Shown: positions 7,684 to 15,090 of the stretch, in pieces
How positions within the stretch are numbered: position 1 is the stretch's first letter
Layout: the number at the start of each line of letters is the position of its first letter
NCBI GenBank assembly: GCA_023663915.1
Contig: JAMPGN010000092.1
Span: forward strand, 1 to 15,151
Length of the DNA: 15,151 nt
Origin: Eubacterium sp.
Lineage (GTDB): Bacteria; Bacillota_A; Clostridia; Lachnospirales; Lachnospiraceae
Reading direction: 5' to 3'
Notes under the pieces: model-generated
What the model saw: the letters and a program-made list of their open reading frames with translations, nothing else
Database searches by the model: none
Told to the model about the DNA's origin: nothing
Position numbers and translations under genes: made by a program

Positions 7684-7738
7684 ATTTTTCCAAAATGTTG
7701 ACGGAAAGATGTTAAAAAATTGCGTTTATAACTGAATT

Positions 7739-7791
7739 TTACAATTTGAGAAGAAATTTTGTAATACTGTGTATATACCGCGTTGTATAGT
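7739..7791 (+). promoter_or_regulatory. Putative AraC operator-promoter unit B of module 2
   Basis: TTACAAT (7739-7745) and TTGTAATACT (7759-7768) begin 20 bp apart, followed after 17 bp by TATAGT (7786-7791). It lies exactly 108 bp downstream of unit A, and the 12-mer ATTTTGTAATAC is identical in both (7648-7659 and 7756-7767) while the rest has diverged. This is the unit closest to the transporter gene, with a predicted leader of about 40 nt and a GAGAGGG ribosome site. Confidence 0.5.
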
Positions 7792-7836
7792 TAAAGCATA
7801 AGAATTTCCTAATAAAAAAAGAGAGAGGGTAAGAAC

Positions 7837-9273
7837 ATGGGAAAAAAGAATCGTGATCTCGGAGTAGATCGAAACGGTGTACAGAAATTCATGCGTAAAA
7901 GGGATTATCTTGCAGATGGTGCAGGCCAGATGGGTATGAACCTAGTGGCGAACTTAGTCGGACAGTTGACGTACTTCTATACGGATAAGGTAGGAATCGC
8001 GGCTGCCAGCATTGGCGTCATTATGATGATTGCCAAAATCGTAGATGCCGTGACAGATGTCTGGTTTGGAAATATTGTGGACCATTCCAAGGGCGGAAAC
8101 CGCAAATATTATCAGTGGATCGCCAGAATGATGGTTCCATTCGCAGTTGTTGTCGTACTGCTGTTTACCGTCCCGATACAGGCGGGTCAGATACCGGCGA
8201 TGATTTATGCGTGTGTGACGAATATTCTGTTGACGGCTGTGTGCATGACATTGATCGGCACACCGTTAAATGCCGTGATGGTGGTGCGTACCAACAGCCA
8301 GAGCGAGCGAGAGACGATGGGTGTGTTCCGTGCAGTCTTTACCTATATGTCGGGTATGGTGATAGCCATTATTACGATTCCGATTACGAATCTGCTTGGC
8401 GGAACGCAGAGCGCGTGGATTAAATTTGGCTTCATCATTGCGTTGATCGTGCTGCTGCTGCTCTCCATCTGCTACATCAATGGACGGAATGCGAAGCTGG
8501 TGAGCGAGACTGTGGATGAATCGCAGGACAAAGTGGAAGAAGAGGAGGAAGCGGTTCCTCTGAAGGAAGCCTTTGCTTTCTTAATTAGGAATAAATACTG
8601 GATTATTGTACTGTTATTTAACCTGATTACACAAATTACCAATGGATTGGCAAGTACGGCGGGAACTTATTACAGCAAATGGATTTTCGGAAATGATAAC
8701 TTGGTTGCGATGGTCGGCGCTTTTGGTATGATTTCAACGGTAGTCGGATTCGTGCTTTCCAAACCGATTCTTTCTAAACTCGGTGTGAAAAAGACCGTAA
8801 GTGTAGGGCTTCTGGGTGCCGCGATCAGCGCGGGTATCCGCTGTCTTGCCCCGACGAATTTCTATCTGTATATCGGTCTTGGCATGGTCAGCAGCTTCGT
8901 GCAGATTCCGATGATGTGTGTGTACGGCGTGCTTTTAGCTATGGTAGTGGATTACAACGAATATACATGTGGTAAAAAGATGGTAGCTGTTTCTTCCGGC
9001 GCAATCGGTGTGGGTACTAAGATCGGTTCCGGTGTTGGATCAATCATTCTTTCAGCGTGTCTGGCGATTGGATCATATGATCCTACCTTGGAAGTGGCGA
9101 CCACTTCTATGAGATATGCGATTTACGCTTTTTCAAACTATCTGCCGTTGATCATCAACCTGTTGATGTTCTTTATATTCAGACAGTTTGATCTGGACGA
9201 GAAACTGCCGGGAATCCAGGCAGAACTGGCAAGACGACGCGCAGCAAAAGCAGCGGGTAAAAGCGATAAATAA
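7837..9273 (+). CDS. GPH-family (MelB-like) sugar:cation symporter, module 2
   Basis: 478 residues, a paralogue of the transporter at 1783-3201 along its whole length and of the same 12-helix MFS/GPH type. The signature AKIVDAVTD, then FGNIVDHSKGG, again gives Asp70, Asp74 and Asp82, matching the cation-binding DxxxD pair of MelB. Runs such as FTVPIQ and VVRTNSQSER are shared with the module 1 protein. The central loop (about 226-245) is very acidic (EEEEEA), and the C-terminus is rich in Arg, Lys and Ala. A second GH78-type gene follows after 101 bp, but a terminator-like hairpin lies in that gap, unlike in module 1. The substrate is inferred to be a rhamnose-containing glycan or glycoside, perhaps a different one from that of module 1. 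Confidence 0.92.
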   Translation: MGKKNRDLGVDRNGVQKFMRKRDYLADGAGQMGMNLVANLVGQLTYFYTDKVGIAAASIGVIMMIAKIVDAVTDVWFGNIVDHSKGGNRKYYQWIARMMVPFAVVVVLLFTVPIQAGQIPAMIYACVTNILLTAVCMTLIGTPLNAVMVVRTNSQSERETMGVFRAVFTYMSGMVIAIITIPITNLLGGTQSAWIKFGFIIALIVLLLLSICYINGRNAKLVSETVDESQDKVEEEEEAVPLKEAFAFLIRNKYWIIVLLFNLITQITNGLASTAGTYYSKWIFGNDNLVAMVGAFGMISTVVGFVLSKPILSKLGVKKTVSVGLLGAAISAGIRCLAPTNFYLYIGLGMVSSFVQIPMMCVYGVLLAMVVDYNEYTCGKKMVAVSSGAIGVGTKIGSGVGSIILSACLAIGSYDPTLEVATTSMRYAIYAFSNYLPLIINLLMFFIFRQFDLDEKLPGIQAELARRRAAKAAGKSDK

Positions 9274-9318
9274 TATGGTTGAGGCACAATGAGCCAAGAT
9301 AATACAAAGGAATGGAAA

Positions 9319-9359
9319 GCCGGTGCATGGAGAAACAGTCTGTGCACCGGCGGCTTTTT
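9319..9359 (+). terminator. Hairpin with T-run between transporter and GH78 gene of module 2
   Basis: A perfect 9-bp GC-rich stem (GCCGGTGCA at 9319-9327, TGCACCGGC at 9343-9351) with a 15-nt loop is followed by GGC and TTTTT (9355-9359). An alternative outer pairing, AAAGCC with GGCTTT, is also possible. It has the form of an intrinsic terminator and ends 2 nt before the ribosome site of the GH78 gene. It may reduce or control read-through from the transporter gene. Confidence 0.65.
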
Positions 9360-9361
9360 GG

Positions 9362-9368
9362 AAAGGAG
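9362..9368 (+). promoter_or_regulatory. Ribosome site that fixes the GH78-2 start at 9375
   Basis: AAAGGAG lies 6 nt before ATG 9375. An in-frame ATG at 9312 would put the terminator hairpin inside the coding region and has no ribosome site of its own, so 9375 is preferred. Confidence 0.8.
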
Positions 9369-9374
9369 ACGAAG

Positions 9375-11681
9375 ATGGAAGGTGTCAAGGATTCAAACTG
9401 GATATGGATTCCCGATTGGGAGAAGGAAGATCAGACGAAGGCACATCTGGTTTATTTCCGTAAGAAGTTTACGGTAAACGAGGTGCCCGATGAAATGAAA
9501 GTACGGGTATCCGCAGAGTCCCGCTATAAGCTGTATGTAAACGGGCAGCTTGCGGAACTTGGACCCTGCAAGGGAGACCGGATGATCTGGTATTATGACG
9601 AAATAGATATCTCACCATATCTTACAGAGGGAGAAAATGTTCTGGCGGCGGAAGTATTGCGTTATCCCGTGAATGGATGGGGAAACCACAGCATCATCCG
9701 AACATTTACGCCTGGATTTTACTTAAAAGAAATTGGTGGCACACATGGGATAGAGGCGGACGAGACATGGCGATGCAGCGTAGTACAGGATTTCCAGATT
9801 GTTTCCGAATTTCCATGGCATGCCCAGCTTCAGATTCTTGAAAAGCGGATTGCCGATGCCGGCATGACAGGCTGGAAACAGAAACCGTATCAGGATGATA
9901 GCTGGGACTATGCAAAGAGCTATGCAGATGAACAGATCAACCTATTAACAAGTCCCGGCAATTTAAATCCAAGACCGATCCCCTCCATGTTGAAAGTGCA
10001 GAGGCATTTTAACGGCGTATACGGGGCAGGCAGAGAAGCTGCTTCGGCTGGAAAATGGGACGCTGTGCTTCATGGAAAGGACACAGTGGAAATTGCGTCC
10101 CACAGTCGGGAAATGGTAGAAATAGATGCCGGGGAAATGATGTGCGGATTCCTGTCGCTTCGCATGGCAGGCGGCAGTGGAGCCGTCATACGGATGATGA
10201 CCAGTGAAGGTTATGTGAGCAAACTTCCGTCTTCGCCGGGTGAATTTGCGGTGAAGGGAGACCGTACAGACTGGAAAAACGGGCATTTGCACGGATTCAT
10301 AGATACCTACCAGACGGCGGGAAACGGGACAAAGGAACAGCCGGAATGCTATGAACCATTCTGGTTTCGGACATTCCGCTTTGTAAGGCTGGAAATCCAG
10401 ACAGCAGACGAACCGCTTACGATCACAGGTTTTGATTATCTAGAAACCGGTTATCCGCTGGAAGTGCGCGCACAGGTAAGCACATCGGATCAAAGTCTGG
10501 AATCGATCTGGGAGATCAGTCTGCGCTCCTTGCGCAGATGTATGCAGGAGACCTACACGGATTGTCCATTCTATGAGCAGTTACAGTATGCGATGGATGC
10601 GCGGAGCCAGATTTTGTATACGTATGCGGTTTCCGGTGATGACCGGCTGGCGCGTCAGTGCATGGAGGATTTTCGCAGGTCACAGCGACCGGACGGTACG
10701 CTCAACTCCTGTCATCCGGATGCAGAGCCGAATGTGATCCCCACTTTTGGAATCTATTATATTCTGATGCTTTATGACCATATGATGTATGTAGGTGATA
10801 AAAAGTTTCTGCGCAGGCATCTTGGGTGTATGGATAACGTTATAAACTTTTTCGAGGAAAATCTGGAAGAAAGAGGGCTGGTTGGTTCCATAGGCGGACC
10901 GCTTACGGATCGTAGATACTGGTCCTTCATCGACTGGGCTCTGCCATGGGGTGAAACAACTGGTATGCCGTCTGCAGGACTGCATGGACCGATTACGATG
11001 GAGAGTTTCCTCTATATTTATGGGTTGATGTATGCGGCTGACATCTTGGAATATCTGGATCGCAAGGATACCGCACAGGAATACCGCAGGCGCGCGGAAA
11101 GGGTGAAGACAGCGGTTAACACCTATTGCGTGGACGAACAAGGAAGATATATGGACGGTCCGGGCGTGAGGGAATACAGCCAGCATTGCCAGGTGTTTGC
11201 GCTTCTTACGGATACGGTTTCTGTGGAAAAAGGGCGCGAACTTCTGAGGGAGTCATTGAAGGATACGGAGACCTATGCGGCATGTACCGTCGCTATGGCG
11301 TTCTATCTGTTCCGCGCCTTGGAGAAGGCGGAGATTTATGAGGAAACACAGCATATCTGGGACTTATGGAGAAACATGCTGGACAAGCATTTAACCACCT
11401 GTGCGGAAAATGACCTTGACGAGCGCAGCGATTGCCACGCCTGGGGAGCATTGGCGCTCTACGAACTGCCCTCTGTGACATTGGGCGTGCGTCCGGGAGC
11501 GCCGGGATATGAGAGAGTCCTGATACAGCCGGTGCCGGGATACTTGGATTATGCCAGCGGAGATGCTGTTACACCGCATGGAATTGTGCATGTGGAGTGG
11601 CATAAAAACCAAGATGGAAAGATAGAACAAAATTACTATTTGCGCTCAGCAGTAGGCGAAACTCCCATAACTCTTCGGTAG
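9375..11681 (+). CDS. GH78-type alpha-L-rhamnosidase, divergent second enzyme
   Basis: 768 residues from the preferred start; no signal peptide, so probably cytoplasmic. The N-terminal part (about 1-110: WIWIPDW, SRYKLYVNGQLAELGPCKGD) resembles the carbohydrate-binding beta-sandwich of bacterial rhamnosidases. The (alpha/alpha)6 catalytic domain spans about 370-700. Its acid motif is DCPFYEQLQY, with Asp396 and Glu401 as predicted general acid. The base region is TTCAENDLDERSDCHAWGA, with Glu678 as the likely base. A C-terminal beta domain (PSVTLGVRPGAPGYERVLIQP) closes the protein. This is a different GH78 branch from the enzyme at 3256-5982 (no DERLGW; spacing one residue shorter), so a different rhamnoside is likely; a non-rhamnosidase activity cannot be excluded. 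The last 46 bp overlap the end of the convergent response-regulator gene. Confidence 0.85.
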   Translation: MEGVKDSNWIWIPDWEKEDQTKAHLVYFRKKFTVNEVPDEMKVRVSAESRYKLYVNGQLAELGPCKGDRMIWYYDEIDISPYLTEGENVLAAEVLRYPVNGWGNHSIIRTFTPGFYLKEIGGTHGIEADETWRCSVVQDFQIVSEFPWHAQLQILEKRIADAGMTGWKQKPYQDDSWDYAKSYADEQINLLTSPGNLNPRPIPSMLKVQRHFNGVYGAGREAASAGKWDAVLHGKDTVEIASHSREMVEIDAGEMMCGFLSLRMAGGSGAVIRMMTSEGYVSKLPSSPGEFAVKGDRTDWKNGHLHGFIDTYQTAGNGTKEQPECYEPFWFRTFRFVRLEIQTADEPLTITGFDYLETGYPLEVRAQVSTSDQSLESIWEISLRSLRRCMQETYTDCPFYEQLQYAMDARSQILYTYAVSGDDRLARQCMEDFRRSQRPDGTLNSCHPDAEPNVIPTFGIYYILMLYDHMMYVGDKKFLRRHLGCMDNVINFFEENLEERGLVGSIGGPLTDRRYWSFIDWALPWGETTGMPSAGLHGPITMESFLYIYGLMYAADILEYLDRKDTAQEYRRRAERVKTAVNTYCVDEQGRYMDGPGVREYSQHCQVFALLTDTVSVEKGRELLRESLKDTETYAACTVAMAFYLFRALEKAEIYEETQHIWDLWRNMLDKHLTTCAENDLDERSDCHAWGALALYELPSVTLGVRPGAPGYERVLIQPVPGYLDYASGDAVTPHGIVHVEWHKNQDGKIEQNYYLRSAVGETPITLR

Positions 11682-13204
11682 GCCTGCGAGAAATAGGAAA
11701 AATTATCATATCCGAACTTAGAAGCAATAATACTGATCGGCAGTGCCGTTGTTTTGAGAAGAATCTGTGCAGCTTCCATTTTTTGCTTGACGATGTACTC
11801 TTTCAAGGACACGCCGGTCTCACTTTTCACGAGGCGGGAGAGATAATCTGCGTTCATAAAGAGAGAGGCGGCAACTTCGTTGACATTGATTGGCTCGTTT
11901 AAGTGGTCCTCCACATAGGTTTTGACTCTTTCGATGATGACCTGTCTGGTATCTGTGGATTCCGCCTGTTGTGAGAAGAGCACGGAAACGTTATGGATTG
12001 CCGCCTGCATATCCTGCAGGGACAGTGCTTTTTCACCGTTTTCTAATTCATGTAGGATTTCGTCGCTATCTGCGCCGGTTTTCCAGAGTGCGTTCAGGGC
12101 AATCTGCTGGAATTGAATCCAGAAAGAATGCAGGAAATTTCGGTCAAGCTGCTCTGCGGCGGCAGCTTTGTCTAACATCAGCAGTATTTCTTCCTCGGCG
12201 AGCAGACCGCCGCCGTTCTCGAAGAAGGAACTCCACCGCACAAACTGTTCGGAAGGCAGAGCCGTAATGGTTGTGGACGGATGGTTCTGTCCGGATAATG
12301 GAAAGATGCCCTTTTTGTGCAGGACATTGTTCTGTTTTGCGCTCAGCAGCGGTTTTGCCTGTGCGTTAAGCTGCTTTAAGGCAACCACGGGACTGACGTA
12401 AAAGGCGAAATTGCAAGGAAGATATTTGGCAGCCGCTTCGTATGCCGTGTGAAGGGGCTGTAAGATGCCGTTGTAGTCGGTGAAGCTGCCGGTGGTGGAG
12501 TAGACAAACCATCCGATCGAGGTATAGTCGATGGAAAAGGTGAGAATCCCACAGTCCGTCGGAGTATAGACTTCGGTTATGATATTGTTTACTGCGAACT
12601 GCCATTCCTGCGTCGGCCAGGGCTTGCCGTGCCAGCTTAACAGATGTCCCCAGATCACGAAGCATTCATCCGTCTGTTGCATCTCCTGTCCCAGTTGCCG
12701 TAAGATCCTGCACAGGGCGGTGAGGGAGAGCTTTTTTCCCATACTCCAATCGCTGAAAAGACTCTGAAATAACCCCATGGCATTGTTCTTTGCCACAGTG
12801 CCGTATGCCAGCAGTTCTTTTTCCGCGTTTGTGTTCTTGATACGAGCGATGGCGCGGGAGATCGTTGCCTGGATATCCTCATAGCGTGCAGGCTGGAGAA
12901 TGTAATCAAAACATCCTAACTGGATCGCTTCTTTCGCGTAGAGGAAATTGGCATGAGAGGTCAGAAATACGCACACAAATTCATACCCCTGCTTTCTCGC
13001 CCAGCGTAACAGGGAGAGACCGTTTTCGCCCGGCATCTCGATATCGCACAGAAGGATATCGACAGGGTCAGCCGCCAGAATTTCACGCGCCTTTTGTGCG
13101 CTTGTCGCCGTGTGGATCGCCGTGACGTTTAAGGCATCCCAGTCAAGCCCGGAGAGCAGTCCGCTCAAAATACTGATTTGGTCATCTACTAATAGTACAG
13201 TCAT
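11636..13204 (-). CDS. Response regulator with AraC-type output domain (YesN-like)
   Basis: 522 residues. The N-terminal receiver domain (about 1-120) has the acidic pair Asp7-Asp8, the phospho-acceptor Asp54 (LLCDIEMPG) and Thr82. The lysine normally found before the conserved proline is replaced by Gln104 (YILQP). The middle (about 130-415) is an unassigned linker region. The C-terminal about 100 residues (423-522) are an AraC-type double helix-turn-helix (NEVAASLFMNADYLSRLVK; FGYDNFSYFSQAYRRV). It is the partner of the kinase encoded upstream at 13340-15043. By analogy with YesM/YesN pairs it would activate carbohydrate-uptake genes when the kinase senses an extracellular signal. The start at 13204 is chosen because GAGG lies 6 nt before it and it gives MTVLLVDD; an ATG 12 nt earlier has no ribosome site. 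Confidence 0.9.
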   Translation of the reverse strand: MTVLLVDDQISILSGLLSGLDWDALNVTAIHTATSAQKAREILAADPVDILLCDIEMPGENGLSLLRWARKQGYEFVCVFLTSHANFLYAKEAIQLGCFDYILQPARYEDIQATISRAIARIKNTNAEKELLAYGTVAKNNAMGLFQSLFSDWSMGKKLSLTALCRILRQLGQEMQQTDECFVIWGHLLSWHGKPWPTQEWQFAVNNIITEVYTPTDCGILTFSIDYTSIGWFVYSTTGSFTDYNGILQPLHTAYEAAAKYLPCNFAFYVSPVVALKQLNAQAKPLLSAKQNNVLHKKGIFPLSGQNHPSTTITALPSEQFVRWSSFFENGGGLLAEEEILLMLDKAAAAEQLDRNFLHSFWIQFQQIALNALWKTGADSDEILHELENGEKALSLQDMQAAIHNVSVLFSQQAESTDTRQVIIERVKTYVEDHLNEPINVNEVAASLFMNADYLSRLVKSETGVSLKEYIVKQKMEAAQILLKTTALPISIIASKFGYDNFSYFSQAYRRVMGVSPTAERK

Positions 13205-13210
13205 AATAAT

Positions 13211-13214
13211 CCTC
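13211..13214 (-). promoter_or_regulatory. Ribosome site that fixes the response-regulator start
   Basis: On the minus strand GAGG, 6 nt before ATG 13204. It lies inside the four-codon extension that would result from using the ATG at 13216, which itself has no purine-rich site upstream. Confidence 0.6.
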
Positions 13215-13229
13215 ATTTCTGGGCAACTT

Positions 13230-13262
13230 GTGAAAAATCAGCATATCAGTGTGCTTTTTCAC
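13230..13262 (-). other. Intercistronic hairpin between kinase and response regulator
   Basis: In the 135-bp gap the transcribed strand reads GTGAAAAA, GCA, 8 nt, TGC, a three-base bulge, TTTTTCAC, giving an 8-bp outer and a 3-bp inner stem. It ends about 15 nt before the GAGG site of the response-regulator gene. No T-run follows the stem, so a terminator is unlikely. It might affect translation or stability of the downstream gene. Confidence 0.35.
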
Positions 13263-13339
13263 ACGATACTCCTTCATTGTTGTAGTTTTTAGTTTGTGTA
13301 ACGTAAGCAAATATATCCCGTAAATGGGTCTTGCTCGTT

Positions 13340-15043
13340 TTAGGTAGGTATAAATAAATCTACGCACAGTCCGTCGGAGGCGTTTCGGAAAGAAAGCGTT
13401 GCGCCGTCGCCATAGGAAAGCCGCAGGCGGTGTCGAATGTTGGCTATTCCAACATGTTGGTCGGTATAGAGCCGGTCGTCTGTCTGGTTCAATGTGGCAA
13501 GCTGATCGGATGGAACTCCGCCGCCGTTATCCAGAATCGTGATATTCAAGTAATCGCCCTCCTCACTGCTTAGGAGAGAACAGCGGATGCGGATAGAGAG
13601 CGGCGCATCTTCCTGCGTCGAATGCTTTACGGAATTTTCCACGAAAGTCAGTATGCAGAGCGGCGGTATGGGCATTTCGGAAACGTCAGCATCGACCATG
13701 AGTTCCGATACAGGGGGAAATTGCGCGCCTGCCTTCTGGATGCGCAGATAGCTTTCCACAGAGCGCAGCTCCGAGGAGAGAGGAACCTGTTCTTTGCTGT
13801 CCTTGAAGATGCTTCGCAGATAGGTAGACAGATCCAGTGTCAATTCCTGCAGTTCGTGGACTTTTCCTTCTCCTGCCATGGAATAGATGAGATTCAGGCA
13901 ATTTAAGTAAAAGTGTGGACGAATCTGCAACTGCAGATATTGGAGCTGTGCGTGCTGTGTCTTAAGCTGCTGCTCGTAGGAATCGATTTTCTGCCGCCGG
14001 ATGGTATCCAGCATGGTGTTGACGGTGCGGGAAATCTCGGTGACTTCCTGTATCGCGGAATCCTGCGGGACGCGGATGGACTGATCGCCCTGCTCGATGG
14101 CGCTGATTGTCTGGCTGAGATGGTCTACCGGTATCAGGAGAATGCGGTGCAGCAGCATCCAACTGCCGGGAATAAAAAGCAATAGGCAGAGCATGACAAG
14201 CAGTAACAGTTTTTGTACCGTATTCATCTGCTCCCAGAGTGGTACGGTGGGACTGGCATAAATAAGGAAGCCGTCCGCTCCGGACAGCGGCAGACCTACC
14301 AGATTATAGCGGGTATCCTCGTCTTCTAAATAAGCATTCCGTCCGTTCTTAGGTACGGGAATGGTCTGTTCACCGAAGGAGGCGGAGGGCGCATAGGGAG
14401 TGCCGTCGGATTGTATGTAGAAAATACGGCTGCCATCTTCCGGCACCGAATGGGGTTGGCGGGAGGGATCGACCATCGCTGCAAATACTGTGCCGTGGTG
14501 TGTGAAATAGTAGAGCAGCACGGTGCGGTCAGAGAAGGAAAAAGGAATCCACTGTTGCAGGTTGTCTTCTTTTTTGACCGTATCGCATATGGTTTCACGC
14601 AGAGCGACAAGATCCGTGACAGGGTAGGAAGTTTCATAGACGAGGCGGTAGCAGTCAAAAGTCTCGGAATAGATGCATAGTGCGCCGATCATCTCATGCA
14701 TGCGCAGCAGAGATTTACATTTGTCTGCGACAGCTTCGGCGGCGAGGTAGGCATCCATTTTCGTATTAGAATAGATAAAGGTCTGAAAATCGGTATCGTT
14801 GGTGGCGATGTCCGTAAGATATTCTTCGGTGTCCTCCAAGGTGCTCTCAAACTGGGAGCGGTAAATGTCGAGGGTGTTCTCGCGTTCATTCAGAATCTGC
14901 TGCCGGTTGGTATGCAGTGTATATATAACGAAAATAAGGACAGAGAGAAAAAGAGGAACAGCGATGGCCGCGACCGCAAGTACTGCGATCTTCTGAAAAG
15001 AGATTTGGAAAGGTTTTCTGAGATTGTCACTTTGATGCTTCAT
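13340..15043 (-). CDS. Sensor histidine kinase (YesM-like, LytS/His_kinase type)
   Basis: 567 residues from the chosen start. Membrane helix 1 is at about 19-43 and helix 2 at about 279-300; the roughly 235 residues between them form an extracytoplasmic sensor. A HAMP linker (about 297-350) and a short coiled coil lead to the kinase core: LQIRPHFYLNCLN with phospho-acceptor His377, the N box FVENSVKHS with Asn470, and the G1 box DNGGGVP with Asp505, followed by HVGIANIRHRLRL near the C-terminus. This is the two-helix kinase type paired with AraC-output response regulators in Firmicutes, commonly next to sugar-uptake genes. ATG 15043 is preferred, with GGGGG 10 nt upstream and a charged start MKHQSDNLRKPF. 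An upstream in-frame start near 15139 would add 32 residues encoded mainly by the palindromic repeat. The response regulator follows after 135 bp, probably in the same operon. Confidence 0.92.
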   Translation of the reverse strand: MKHQSDNLRKPFQISFQKIAVLAVAAIAVPLFLSVLIFVIYTLHTNRQQILNERENTLDIYRSQFESTLEDTEEYLTDIATNDTDFQTFIYSNTKMDAYLAAEAVADKCKSLLRMHEMIGALCIYSETFDCYRLVYETSYPVTDLVALRETICDTVKKEDNLQQWIPFSFSDRTVLLYYFTHHGTVFAAMVDPSRQPHSVPEDGSRIFYIQSDGTPYAPSASFGEQTIPVPKNGRNAYLEDEDTRYNLVGLPLSGADGFLIYASPTVPLWEQMNTVQKLLLLVMLCLLLFIPGSWMLLHRILLIPVDHLSQTISAIEQGDQSIRVPQDSAIQEVTEISRTVNTMLDTIRRQKIDSYEQQLKTQHAQLQYLQLQIRPHFYLNCLNLIYSMAGEGKVHELQELTLDLSTYLRSIFKDSKEQVPLSSELRSVESYLRIQKAGAQFPPVSELMVDADVSEMPIPPLCILTFVENSVKHSTQEDAPLSIRIRCSLLSSEEGDYLNITILDNGGGVPSDQLATLNQTDDRLYTDQHVGIANIRHRLRLSYGDGATLSFRNASDGLCVDLFIPT

Positions 15044-15053
15044 AAATGAATAT

Positions 15054-15059
15054 CCCCCT
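15054..15059 (-). promoter_or_regulatory. Ribosome site that fixes the kinase start
   Basis: On the minus strand AGGGGG, 10 nt before ATG 15043. The spacing is slightly long, but the site is purine-rich and no such site precedes the longer open frame, whose start is in the repeat. Confidence 0.6.
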
Positions 15060-15090
15060 GCGGTGGCTGGTTTCCTTATTTTATGGTATA

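Noticed and set aside
9312..9374. Longer N-terminus (21 residues) of the second GH78 enzyme
   Set aside because: It would translate the terminator hairpin, has no ribosome site, and the family-like sequence starts at WIWIPDW just after ATG 9375.
13182..13367. 61-codon frame in the kinase/response-regulator gap
   Set aside because: No convincing ribosome site, it overlaps both neighbours' coding ends, and its composition is unlike a protein. The gap is better explained by the hairpin and leader.
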